Shown here one piece after another: positions 45,413 through 55,660 of a stretch of DNA of 64,000 bases; the stretch's first letter is position 1, and every line of letters begins with the position of its first letter. The notes under the pieces are model-generated. The model had not been told where the DNA came from, did not search any database, and saw only the letters and a list, made by a program, of their open reading frames with translations. A program made the translations under genes and the position numbers. Location of the stretch: assembly GCA_963585895.1 (NCBI GenBank), contig OY757904.1:85714043-85778042 (forward strand), read 5' to 3'. This DNA is from Sepioteuthis lessoniana (lineage: Eukaryota > Mollusca > Cephalopoda > Myopsida > Loliginidae).

Positions 45413-45916
45413 AACATCTAAATTTTGTTCCTCTGTCATTTCATTCCAATTCACTTCTTGTAAATTCATCAAATTAATACTTTGATTATTAAGAGGCAGG
45501 CTAAGTTTTAAAACAGACAACATTCTTAGTCTTTTCTTTTCACATTCAAATACTTGACATATAGAGATATTATATTGATCAGCACTAAGTTGTCGATACT
45601 GGCCAAATCTTGCCTCCAGGTGATCAGTTTGAAATTTTCCAGGTAATATATATACCATTTTCAATTCTTCTATACAATATTGTGTAAGTTCTAAAATGGC
45701 GTAAGTGGTATCGTGTAAAGCAGTAAAAGTTTCCTTTGTTAATTTACCACTTTTTCCAGGAATGCTATCCCAAGATTCCAACCAGTTAAAAAATATTGTT
45801 AGAAATGCATAATTTTCTTCATTTAATTTTAATGGATTGCAATATTTATTTTGAAGATTCCAACCTTTAACTGGTGTTTTCATATTCATTATAATCCACC
45901 AAATAAAATTCAGCAA
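45401..45916 (-). pseudogene. P/THAP transposase C-terminal part
   Basis: GKFQTDHLEARFGQYRQLSA matches the family's conserved QTDxLExRFGxYRxLSG block. It is followed by CQVFECEKKRLRMLSVL. The frame runs into the 782-bp element and ends artificially with a stop inside it. WGxLT-type text links it to the core across the solo LTR. Confidence 0.8.
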
Positions 45917-45964
45917 AATTGGGCAAACATTTTTATTTTTCTAAAGTTAGCAATCCCTGAATAG

Positions 45965-46904
45965 TGTAGAGAGTTCTCGTCCGTATTTTACGGGTATTAT
46001 GTCACGATTAGTTCCCCCACAAATACAACACAAATTTTTACAAGCTCGTAAAACAAATGGAATATGACAACAACGAACATTAAGAAACAAAAGATTTAAT
46101 ATTCATAACAAAACAGGAATGAAAATAAACGAGAAACATATTGTGCGAGTGGCCTTTGTAAAAAAAGTCATGGCCAGTTAGATGAAAATAAGATTGTTCA
46201 CACGTTTGTGTGTGTGTTTAAATGTTAATAAAGTCTATCAAAGAAATGGTTCCATAGTTGGCCGAAGTAAGTAGGATAAAAATAATTGTCTTTACTTACA
46301 TATGTGGGTATGTGTGTGTTTATATGAATGATAGACCGTAAGTATGAGTCTTTGCTTTCATTAAGTCCACACTGTTTTTTTTTCTTAAGATTTTGGCGAC
46401 AGCGTGTCGCATTGATGAAAGAAAGTTCGCAAATCTTTCCCTTTGAATCTTAATTGTGGCTCTGCTGCTGGTTTCATGACCTCTAGTGAAAAATCTTTTT
46501 GGGTAGTAAACGGAATGACTTTTTGGCCGTGGAAGGAATGAATTGAATGACCGACAACTGAGTACTGACTGGGTTAATTTAATTCTTCGTTATTTATTCT
46601 TTAGTAGTGGATCAAAAAATAGTTTTATTGCAGGTCCTAAAATTTAAGCAGGTAGACATTTCTTGACCAATCAGATTCGTATTTTTACTTATTTATTTTA
46701 GAGCCTAAATATTTTCTGTCAATTAGTTTCTAATCCTGTTTTTCTAGAATGTTCTATTCTATGTTTTTAGCTGATTGGTTGAAAAATATAAAAATGTAAC
46801 TTCAATACTAATGCGGTTTTGATCAAAAATTTCTAGAATGTTCTTATGTATGTTTTTGTTGATTATTTCAAGGCTAAAAAATGTGTATTTCATAATGTTA
46901 TACA
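45965..46904 (-). repeat. Solo LTR (Ty3), inserted in the transposase
   Basis: Minus strand begins TGTATAACATTATG and ends CTCTCTACA, and is collinear with the LTR at 34337-35136. It splits the P-like transposase between core and C-terminal parts. No internal retrotransposon sequence lies beside it, so it likely formed by LTR-LTR recombination. A matching target duplication was not evident. Confidence 0.75.
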
Positions 46905-47550
46905 CATTAAATATTTGTAACACTAAATTAACATTTTGCATTTTAAAATTACTAGGAGAAAGGGCTTTGACAGTCATTTTGTAACAATGTTTTAGAAGTG
47001 ATTGCGATTCCAGGGCATGAAGTTTCTCTAAGGTACAAAATGGAGCACCTTGGACATTATCTAATTCATGATTTCCATTGAAACAAAACTTTGGAAATAT
47101 TATGCATTTACTTGCATCTTTTTGACTAAGCCAATTGTTTCTGATACATTTTAAAATATGGACTGAGTCAAATATGAAAAAAAGAGGTCTAGACTTCAGA
47201 ACTGAATGTGGATATACACTTGAAAGTTTTACTGGGGTACAAAATAAAGACATAGCCTTTTTATTGATTGCATTGTTATCCATTATTACACACAATACTT
47301 TAAAGCCTATTTCTTCCAACCCAATTATCAAACGTTTAATTATGTTGAATAAATTTCCTGCTTTAAGACATTTAGTCGGCATTATATGTATAACATCCTT
47401 ATAATTCGATAACACATTACTAAGCATGAAAGCAAATGCACTTGTTGCTGCCTCATTGGTGTTATTGGCTAAGCCAACAACATTGCCACCTTTATAATCA
47501 AAATAAGGTTTTAGATAAATTTCATCCATATACTTATGGATGAAATTCAT
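46905..47550 (-). pseudogene. P/THAP transposase catalytic core
   Basis: MDEIYLKPYFDYKGGNVVGL is the conserved DE(I/V)xLKxxxxYKxGxxxG block of this family. It is followed by LCVIMDNNAINKKAMSLF, the second Asp region, and FFIFDSVHILKCIRNNW, the DxxHxxKxxRN block. The frame is open until a solo LTR at 46904; residues read beyond that are LTR sequence. Confidence 0.8.
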
Positions 47551-47567
47551 CTAAAACCTTATTTTGA
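47498..47567. repeat. Palindrome with 33-bp arms at the transposase DEI motif
   Basis: Arms 47498-47530 and 47535-47567 match 32 of 33 around a 4-bp spacer (TACT). As a result MDEI(Y/H)LKPYFD is encoded on both strands. The second arm replaces normal coding sequence between the N-terminal part and the core. Confidence 0.9.
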
Positions 47568-48495
47568 TACTGTGATATCTTTTTGCACAAGTAACTTGAA
47601 CTTATTTTTTAAATACATGAGAAAATTGTTATGTTGCTCAACAACAGTAATCATAGAGGTTGATAGGGTACGTTTTCTAATGGTTGAATTGCTTGGTAAA
47701 ATGACATTTTTTGAATCTCTTAACAGTCTGTATCCAATAGGAGAACAGTTATATAATAATGAAGAAGATATCATAATTTCTGTTGAATAATTGAACTTAT
47801 TTAGTGTCATTAGGTTTATTTGTTAATATATAAATTTAATTGTACTGTAATATTTATTTGACTCCTCTTGCAGTAATAACAGAAATGACATGATCAATTT
47901 TAATATTGAAATATCATTTTGTGGTTTGCTTTGTTGTTCTTCTATGTCCATTTTTTGAAGGTTTGAGATCAAAATCTCAAAAATATTTATATCAGTTACA
48001 AAGTTAGGAATCTTATACTCCCCTATTCTGTGAATTTTCACATCATTACAGAACACATGTGCCGCAAAATCAGAATCAATTACAATAAACAGGGCCATTT
48101 TAGGATATGGAGATTGGATGATATGGCAAATAATATGGTTATCCTGTTTCCTAATACTGGTCCAATAATTTCTGCCAGTAAAATTTAATTTATCTTTAAT
48201 ATCATTAATGTTATGGAACATATTTTGCTTTTTGTATGCTAGGTCATCTGCAATACTTTGATTTAAAACTCTTTTCAGATCAAAATTTTCCTTTTGAATT
48301 TTCTTTAAGTTTGGTGACTTTCTAAAGGAGGTCGATGAAGGTAAATAGGAGGGACAGTTTGGAAGAATCCTAGGTATAGCACGATCATAAAGATATGGTC
48401 TTTCAAGTTTAACTGTAATAGTTTTACCCGTTTTTTTTTTTATCAAATGCTGACGATTCTCTTTTTATGTCTCCAGGTCGAAAATGAAGTTCTGA
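47559..48495 (-). pseudogene. P/THAP transposase N-terminal part
   Basis: It begins at a splice acceptor with the C-terminal THAP motif HFRPGDI (the HF(x)PxDI end of the THAP zinc finger), runs through KLERPYLYDRAIPRILPNCP, and stays open to about 47823. It then shifts into another frame with RLLRDSKNVILPSNSTIRKR, equivalent to the YxxLRxxxxLPxxxTLRR block. The Cys2CysHis N-half of THAP is missing. Confidence 0.7.
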
Positions 48496-48659
48496 AAATA
48501 ATTTCAAAAGAAACCACAACATAGTTTACATCTTATTAATTGTTAAATGAATGAATCGCTAAGGATACATAGTAAAAAAAAAATACTCATCGGTGTTAAT
48601 TTAGTGGAATAAAGAAATATGCCTATCAAAAACTCATGAATTAATTTTTCATTTAGTTT

Positions 48660-48905
48660 TATTTTTTTTTTACTGCATATCATCCCTTTTAAGTCATTTA
48701 ATGCCGAAAACAATAAAACACAGTTTTTGAATAATACCCAGTTTTTGAATAAGATCAGCAGTGAAAGCATTATATAATCCATAGCTGAAGGGAATGATTA
48801 TTTATACCTTTCCCAAGGATATTATCCAAATGTGAACGTAAACGGAAAGACTGGAATTCGAACTTTCGTATTACTATTCCAAAGTCCGGCTATCCACTGA
48901 ATCAA
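48660..48905 (-). repeat. SINE family A copy
   Basis: Reverse strand has GACTTTGGAATAG, a B-box-like GTTCGAATTCCAG, CAGCTATGGATTATATAATG and the GGCATTAAATGACTT tail region. It is diverged, with an internal CAGTTTTTGAATAA duplication. It lies upstream of the THAP remnant. Confidence 0.6.
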
Positions 48906-48967
48906 GTGAATTTCCCTATTTTAATTTAAATTCTGCTAAAAAAAACAATGGAGTTCGAATTTTAAAA

Positions 48968-49263
48968 TAATATTTTGAAATATTTTGAATCCATTGTTAA
49001 TCCTCCTGGATGAAATAAAAAGATATTTTTACCTTTCAAAAAGATACACTTAAAAAATTCTAGGATATTTGGTAATTCAATTGCATTTACAAAATATTTT
49101 AATAGTAAAAAATGAAAAAAAAATGAAAAAATGAACGCTTCTATTTCATTTATTAAACTGTTTATAAAAAAATCATTTTTTGCAAAACTCTTTTTGGTTA
49201 AATGTTTACTTAAAAATTAATTTTTTAAGGATAAAAAACCCTAAACCAACCATAAAAAAGTTA
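48968..49263 (+). repeat. Inverted-repeat arm, left, outer part
   Basis: Matches the reverse strand of about 60120-60424 (GAATCCATTGTTAATCCTCC, AAGATACACTTAAAAAATTC, CCCTAAACCAACCATAAAAAA). It is split from its continuation at 53559 by Ty3 element B. Confidence 0.7.
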
Positions 49264-49431
49264 TGTTGCATTCGAAGTTATCTCCCCTACACAGAGAGCT
49301 TTCCCCGAGGAAGTTTGGGAAAGGAAAAGATGGGACTTCTGGAGTGGGACAGTAGCCATTTTGTACTGGTAGCTTCTTACCTAAATAAATGGATAAAAAA
49401 TCACATCCGCGTCGTTATCGATTAACTATCG
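49264..49431 (+). repeat. 5' LTR of Ty3 element B
   Basis: TGTTGCATTCGAAGTTATCT to about ATTAACTATC. It shares ATGGATAAAAAA and CACATCCGCGTCGTTATC with the 3' LTR. The exact right edge is uncertain by a few bases. Confidence 0.85.
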
Positions 49432-49552
49432 ACGAAGTGACAAGAACCCCACAATCCCTTTCTCGGAGTCTACTTTTCCGGATGTTTTCGACCCAAGCTT
49501 ACACGAGGGGAACACTTATCAGGCTTTTAACGACTACATCGAACCCTGGGAA

Positions 49553-50182
49553 ATGTCTTACGGTGTTGTTTGTATCGGAGAAATAAAAGACGACGCTTCT
49601 CAACTTGTCCAACAGCAACACAAAGCCAAAGCTTTCAGAATGTGCGTTTTCCAAGGCGAGCGGCTAAAAACGGACCTAAAAAGCGAATTCAACCAGGACT
49701 TAGCCCAACTCAAACAAGCGGATTTTAACACCATGAAGCAAAACCTCTGCAACAGGTACAGGCCTACACAGAACCAGGTACTACTCCATTACCAGTTTCA
49801 TGGCCTCCGCCAAGAGCCCGGAGAGAAAATTAAGGTAAGACAACATGCTGACAAATGTTCCTTTAAATGTACTAACCCCTACTGTACAGAAAAGGAGAAA
49901 ATACACGAAACTCTGATACGTGACCAAATAATAATAGGTACCTCTATCAGAAGCATCAGAGAAGATTTCCTAGAAAGAGAACATGAGCTCGACGCCCAAG
50001 CCCGTAAAATCGAGGCCACTGAAGAAGCTGTCAGAAAGTTAGACGCTGATAAAGAAGCCACTGCACTTACAGCTGGCCTTAACGAAATCCAGGTATATGA
50101 CTACGAATCAGACTTCGACAGCCAGGAAGCCTCAATAAATAAAATCGGTAAAAAAGGGGGAAAATACTCCTTACGCAACTAA
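49553..50182 (+). pseudogene. Ty3 element B gag
   Basis: A 209-residue open frame with the retrotransposon gag pattern ADKCSFKCTNPYC and ETLIRDQIIIGTSIRSIRED, followed by a Glu/Ala-rich coiled-coil-like stretch. The frame is also open upstream from about 49432, so the true start may lie earlier. A degenerate Cys-rich stretch (CLGCSDPKC...PTCRTRGRFYNICG) follows in another reading with a stop. Confidence 0.75.
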
Positions 50183-50429
50183 CAAAAAATCAAACAATTT
50201 CAACAGCCAGAAATAACATCCAAAAGGCGGTGTTTAGGCTGTAGCGACCCAAAATGTGATCGTGGACCAACATGTCGAACACGAGGCAGATTCTACAACA
50301 TTTGTGGTTGAAAAAACCGCTTCTCCTCGGTATGCCTGACACATCACAAGGATATCTCCACATTAACAGTCATTAGTGCTACCACAGTAAAAGACACACA
50401 CACAACAACAAAAAAAAAAAAATTAAATT

Positions 50430-50540
50430 TCACCAACATCACACTTGAAGGTTGCCAGATCCGTGCCATGATTGACACAAGCGCGGAAGCTAAAGTAATC
50501 CTGGAAAGCCAAGCACCCAACAAGATCAGACGTCTCACAA
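50430..50540 (+). pseudogene. Ty3 element B protease remnant
   Basis: LEGCQIRAMIDTSAEAKVI is a retropepsin active-site segment with DTS instead of DTG. An A-run at 50409-50421 precedes it and the frame is not continuous with gag. Likely inactive. Confidence 0.6.
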
Positions 50541-50594
50541 ATAAAAAACCTAATACATCACCTGTTATACAACCCCCAAGACCCATTTGATGAT

Positions 50595-51584
50595 GTGATC
50601 AGTAAAATGGAAGCAGATGATGTCATCAAACCACACCATGGGCCAGTAACATGGCTATCCAACCAAGTACTCGTACCAAATGCAGATGGTTCTATGAGAG
50701 TTACAGTAGATCTAAGGAATCTCAACAAAGCACTACAAGACACTCACCTCCCTATCCCCAGGGTCGATGACATCATGCCCATGTTTACTGGAAAATCTAT
50801 ATTCAGTAAACTAGACCTGAAAACAGCCTTCCATCAGCTTGAGCTATCAGAAGATTCCCAAATCTTGACTGTATTCCGTGCTGGAGACCGCCTAATGCGG
50901 TATAAAAGACTCACCATGGGAACTCTACCAGCATCAGGTCAGATCAACTCCCGGCTCCGCCCCATCGTTGCCAACATTCCAAACGCTGCAGTCATCCAAG
51001 ACGACATTGTTGTAGCAACAGCTGACAAGGAAACACACTACCAAACGCTACAAGCAGTCATTACAGCTCTTGAAAAAGCAGGACTAACAGTCAGCCCCGA
51101 CAAATGCATCCTTGGTCAGCCAGAAATCCCTTTCTGGGGATTTAAAGTCAACAAGAATGGGATAAAACCAGACCCAAATAAAGTCCAAGCAGTACAAGAA
51201 GCTGGAAGACCAACATCAAAAGATGAACTGCGATCGTTTCTCTGTATGATCAGATCGAATGGCACCTTCATTCCCGATCTTGCTACTTCCACAGCAAACC
51301 TACGTGAACTGACAAAACAGAATGCTGTTTTCAAATGGACAGAAACCCATGAAAAAGAGTTTCAAAATATAAAAAACACATTTACCACTGATGTACTCCT
51401 CAGACACTATGACACAAACAAAAATACCTTCATCTTTGTTGACACCCACTTCACAGGTCTCTGCGCGATCCTTGCTCAAGGCCAGTCCATAGAACAAACA
51501 AAAACTGTCGCACTCGCATCACGAACCACCACAGCCGCCGAAAAAAAACTACTCTTAGCTAGACCTGGAGGCAACATCTATTGA
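50595..51584 (+). pseudogene. Ty3 element B reverse transcriptase and RNase H start
   Basis: 329 residues are open. RT blocks are GSMRVTVDLRNLNKAL, IFSKLDLKTAFHQLEL (first catalytic Asp), LMRYKRLTMGTLPASG and AAVIQDDIVVA (catalytic DD, with IQDD for the usual YxDD). The thumb WGFKVNKNGIKPDPNKVQAV and RNase H start TFIFVDTHFTGLCAILAQ follow. A frameshift breaks RNase H near 51584. Confidence 0.85.
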
Positions 51585-51589
51585 CTTTG

Positions 51590-52277
51590 GCCTCCGCCAA
51601 TTTCGCCATATCCCAGCTGGTGGCCCACAAGTTACTGTGGTCACTGACCAACAACCACTCCAACCACTCTGGAGATAAAAAAAAAAAACCATCAGCTAGA
51701 ACTGAAAGAATCCCCCTACGTCACCAAAACATCAACCACTGTGTCGTATGGAAAAAAGGGAAAGAAAATCCGGCGGACTTCATATGCAATACCATTACAC
51801 AAGTTACGTCAACGTATTGCCGAAGAAACAAAGGAACGCCAAAAACTACTGTTCCTATTACACAATACACCTCTCTTCTCAATTGCTATCACCAGAGAAT
51901 GCTTACATGAAGCACAACTCAACGACACAAATCTAACACGACTACGCCACTTCATAGCTATCAACCAGCCCCCACACAATGACCCCACCCTACGAGAATA
52001 TTACAGACTCTTCAGCGAGCTGTCAATTGAAAATGACATCATCTACAGAGGAAACCAAATTTTCCTTCCAAAGAGCCTACAGCAGGAAGCTATCTCCCAA
52101 GCCCATGAGGGATCACACCCAGGACAGGATGCTATCAAGCACCGCCTAAGAACACCTTTCTGGTTTTCCGGGATGGATAATGCCATAAAACTCCAGGTGG
52201 AAAACTGCCATGAATGCCAAAATAACCACAGCAACACCAATAAAAGCACCTCTTACATCCACCCCAATTCCCGATAA
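51590..52277 (+). pseudogene. Ty3 element B RNase H end and integrase zinc domain
   Basis: After a shift, VTDQQPLQPLW is the RNase H late block, followed by an A-run at 51669-51688. The open frame 51741-52277 carries HEGSHPGQDAIKHRLRTPFW and CHECQNN, an HHCC-type integrase zinc-binding region. A stop at 52275 precedes the core. Confidence 0.7.
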
Positions 52278-52289
52278 ACCCTGGCAAAA

Positions 52290-53094
52290 CATATAAATTG
52301 ACCTGTTCGGCCCCCTCTCAGACCAAAGGCACATGCTGGTGGTATGCTGCAACCTCAGTCGATTTCCAGATGCAAAAATTGTTCGCTCAACCGGGGACCA
52401 ATATGTCCTCCCAGCATTGGGAGAAATATACAAGAACTTTGGCAACCCTGAATGTCATAAATGCGACAATTGGCCACCATTCAATGGACAAAAATTCCAC
52501 AACTTGTCCACAAAACGAGGTATAAAAATCAAAGCTTCATACCCCTATCACCCACAGGAAAATGAAGCTGAATGCTTCATGAAACCACTTAAAAGGGCAA
52601 TCCAAATCGGACTTGAAAAACGACGCCTAATCCAGGAAATCATTGATGAGCTTCTCCATGACTACCGTTCTACTTCACACCCTGCTACCGGATTGACACC
52701 TGGAGATATGATGCTCAGAGGTGGCTACCGGACAAAGTTTCCTCAACAACCCAACCCCACTGAAAACCAAATCCAGGAAGCAAAAATCCGTGACAGTCAC
52801 AGGAAAGAGGTCGCCAATGCCAAGATCAATGCTTCCCGTTGGCGAAAATATCCCAAGATCATCCAGGGAGTCAAAGTTTTGGTGAAGCGATCATCAAAAA
52901 CAAATAAATTTGAATCCCAATTTGACCCAACACCATACATGGTAACTGATGTACAAGGTAGCCTCTATGAACTAGTAGCAGGAAACGACCACAATAACGC
53001 GCACTCCATCTTCAGACAAATTAGTGACATAAAATTATACAAACGCTATCAATACCCACAAAGGTATTATCCCCCACCCCACCCAGCTCCCTAA
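52290..53094 (+). pseudogene. Ty3 element B integrase core and C-terminus
   Basis: IDLFGP (first Asp) near 52300, HKCDNWPPFNGQKFHNL (second Asp; GPP of the family is WPP here) and PQENEAECFMKPLKRAI (catalytic Glu) are in order. The C-terminal part (GVKVLVKRSSKTNKFESQFDP) reads open to 53094. Confidence 0.8.
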
Positions 53095-53227
53095 ACAATA
53101 CCACTGTCAACCCCGCTTCTAATGACACTGCTAGCCCATACACTGCCCCATTTGCTCCGGATCATACACCTTACGACAAAACTGCAACTATCCCCTTATC
53201 AAGACCACCAAATACCAACACACAACA

Positions 53228-53229
<2 letters not shown>

Positions 53230-53283
<54 letters not shown>
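53230..53283 (+). repeat. (GA)n microsatellite
   Basis: Uninterrupted GA run in the 3' untranslated part of Ty3 element B, about 105 bp before the 3' LTR. An open frame across it gives Arg-Glu repeats that are artefact. Confidence 0.95.
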
Positions 53284-53285
<2 letters not shown>

Positions 53286-53388
53286 GGATATAATAAGCGG
53301 AACACTACCCTACCCGCAAAATATGCCGACTTTGTCGTTAATATATCAGGGAGACGAGTCGGAAACACAAATTAAAATATGGGAGTGG

Positions 53389-53558
53389 TGTTGCATTCGA
53401 AGTTATCTCCCCTACACCGAGAGCTTTCCACGTGGAAGTTTGGAAAAGGAAAAGATGGGACTTCCGGAGAGGGACAGTAGCCATTTTGTACTGGCAGCTT
53501 CTTACCTAAATAAATGGATAAAAAAAACCCACATCCGCGTCGTTATCTATTTACTTCA
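53389..53558 (+). repeat. 3' LTR of Ty3 element B
   Basis: 170 bp from TGTTGCATTCGA to TTACTTCA, beginning TG and ending CA as LTRs do. A few substitutions and a small A-run difference separate it from the 5' LTR. Confidence 0.88.
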
Positions 53559-54226
53559 AGTTAAAAATCTAATTTTTTCATTTCCAACTTTTTCTACGGA
53601 TTAATATCGATAATAAACTTTCAAATTATCAAAAAAGGAAAAAATGTTTAAAAAATACTTTTTGAGTGTGTTAGCGTGTTCATTTTGTGTTAAATATTTT
53701 CTAAAAATTAAATATTTTAAAAATTATACTTTAAAATTCAAGTGTGGTGGTGTGATTTAGGCCTTTATGTTTCAAATAAATTCAAAACTCATTCAGAAAT
53801 AATAGGTTTAAACAAAATTTAAGTCATTATTTTCAAATCTAAATTTTCGGCAATAGTGACTTGACTTTTCGTACAAATAATTTTACAGAGTTTTTAAATA
53901 AAAAAACCTTAAAAATAAAACAAATTCTTTTAAAATTGACAAAAGAATAAATTTTATAGTCTTTGGTCATTCAAGAATGAAAAAAAAATTAATTCAGGAA
54001 TATTTTTTAATGTTTAAGAATGATTCATACAGTTTCAAGTATAGAAAAGTTAAAAGTTTTTACGATCATTTTCTAAGAATTTTTCTTAATATTTCATTGA
54101 AAAGAAAACAATTTTCTTAAATAAAATATCAATAAAAAAAAATTAATTCAAATATTTTTAGAAAATATAATGTTTAACAAGTTTTTCAGCTTCAGTTTAA
54201 ATTTTAAAACTGCTTTCTTTCTTGTG
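53559..54226 (+). repeat. Inverted-repeat arm, left, inner part
   Basis: Matches the reverse strand of 59860-60150 (AAAATCTAATTTTTT, GGATTAATATCGAT, GTGTGGTGGTGTGATTTAGG, TAATGTTTAACAAGTTTTTC). It has about 370 bp (53770-54140) that the right arm lacks. No coding sequence. Confidence 0.65.
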
Positions 54227-54566
54227 CTGCCGCGATTTGTTCACAAACATAAACAGATCGGATTACTCGCTTGCTCTTGAAAAATTGCATCCGGGTACGG
54301 CAGGAAATGACGAAGCTCTCTATACGACCTTGACCTGCCGTTACAGCTAAAAAAGGGATAAATTAAAATTAACAACAATTACAGATCACTTCTGCCAAAA
54401 ATAACTCTATGAAAATGAAATTAATTATCTTCGCTAGCCTATATCAGGCTAAAGAAGTACTTTCTTTCTACACCCATTTTTTTAGATATTTACATGCCCG
54501 GTAGAAGTGGTGCTGCGTTCCCTTCATATAAGTAAGACTTCGGCAGCGAGAAATTCGGAGGTCCCA
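54227..54566 (+). repeat. 5'-UTR-like module, copy d, preceding the Tx1-like LINE
   Basis: Collinear with 35893-36215 down to GAAATTCGGAGGTCCC. Right after this point the sequence becomes LINE endonuclease, while at 36215 it becomes composite repeat. It may be the LINE 5' UTR, or a target repeat into which a truncated LINE inserted. Confidence 0.6.
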
Positions 54567-54574
54567 CGTGAAAA

Positions 54575-55660
54575 TCTTCGAGTTTCGAATAGCTGTGGCT
54601 TATGCGCCAAATAATGCTGCGGAAAGACGCCTCTTCTTTCGGTGGTTGGGGTCGTTCCTAGATGCCTCGAAGCGGACAGTTCTAGTGGGGGATTGGAATG
54701 CGATCCTTGACCCAAGATAGATAGGGCCGGTTGGGGTGTTAGCGGGTTGGCAAGGTGTGACAGCGGCCTGTTCGACTTTTTGACTGAGTTCGATTTGATC
54801 GACAGGTACCGTCTGGATCACCCAGGGAGGGAGATGTGGACGTGGAGAGGAAATTCGCCCTCTGGCCAGATCCGGTCTTACCTGGACAGAGTGTAAATGA
54901 GAAGAGCTGACAGTGACCTAGTTAATTGTCGCACGTTCCACTGGTAAGGGCGGACTGACCATAAACTTGTTAGGGTCAGTCTGCGGTTAGTCAATAGGCC
55001 TAGTCTGGCTAGCTACTGGAAGTTCAATACCTCCTTACAGGAAATATGGGACTTCCGGGTGTGGTTGGAAATCCTAATTCGGGGGGTGTTAGTGAGGGTA
55101 ATTATTGAGAATAAGTGGTGGGCATCCCTTAAGTATAGGATTAGCGATTTCTCCAACAAATACAGCCAACAGCTCGCTCTAAATACGGCTAGGAAGGCGA
55201 AATCTTTAGAAGATAGACTTTCCCGACCGGTGGAAGGGGGGACTCCGTAGCCATAGATCTAACTAATGGGGGCCTTGAGCGCGAGGCTAGCGAGCGTTAC
55301 AAGGTTTTCGTAGTTAGAAATACGCTAAAGAGAGTTCCGAACGAAGCCGTGAAATGTAATGCATTTATTCGTAAGGAAGAGTTGAGAAAGTTCCCTCGTC
55401 GGTACATCGAGTGCGTTAACACTCCGGACGGGCGCGTGCAGAGATCGAGCCGTGAGATTCGTGAGGCGTTTCGGACACACCTTCGCGATCGCTTTGCCCG
55501 CTGTCCTGACCTCCAGGTTTAGGAGTTTCACAACTATTTAGCTGACTTCCCCCGCTTTGGGGAGGCAGAAGCGGCTAGTTGCGAGGGTGTGGTTACTGAA
55601 TGTGAAGTCCGTAGTGTGTTGAAGCATGTCGGCCTTAACCAGTCGCCTGGACTAGATGGT
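54575..55660 (+). pseudogene. Tx1-like endonuclease and linker remnant (copy 1)
   Basis: FRIAVAYAPNNAAERRLFF and TVLVGDWNAILDP (GDxNxxxD block) identify the APE-like endonuclease from its YAPN motif onward; about the first 90-100 residues are missing. A CRTFHW-stop...TDHKLVRVSL piece near 54950 is the catalytic SDH block in T-D-H form. The rest of the linker is broken but traceable to NQSPGLDG (55635-55660). Confidence 0.7.

Larger units (their letters stand above)
44194..48495 (-). mobile_element. P/THAP9-type DNA transposon transposase relic
   Basis: Minus-strand pieces follow the order of P-element/THAP9 transposases: THAP domain end (ELHFRPGDIKRESS after a TTTTCAG acceptor at 48496), PRILPNCPSYL linker, catalytic RNase-H-like core, and C-terminal helical region ending in YCCYAVLK-like and YSCKSLVSGRDD segments. 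It is interrupted by a 782-bp element (44631-45412), a solo LTR (45965-46904) and a palindrome (47498-47567). The first THAP exon was not found. A relic of a transposon rather than a domesticated host gene. Confidence 0.8.
49264..53558 (+). mobile_element. Ty3 retrotransposon B with both LTRs and 5-bp target duplication
   Basis: The 4295-bp element is flanked by AGTTA (49259-49263 and 53559-53563). LTRs are about 170 bp and start TGTTGCATTCGAAG. A polypurine GGGAGTGG precedes the 3' LTR at 53389. The gag, protease, RT, RNase H, integrase order is Ty3-type. Stops and frameshifts inactivate it. The right inverted-repeat arm (near 60140) shows the same locus without the element. Confidence 0.9.

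Noticed and set aside
44194..48495. Domesticated THAP9-like host gene
   Set aside because: Frames are broken by two insertions and a palindrome, and the first THAP exon is missing.
53122..53604. 160-residue open frame with Arg-Glu repeats
   Set aside because: Reads through a (GA)n microsatellite and the 3' LTR of Ty3 element B.
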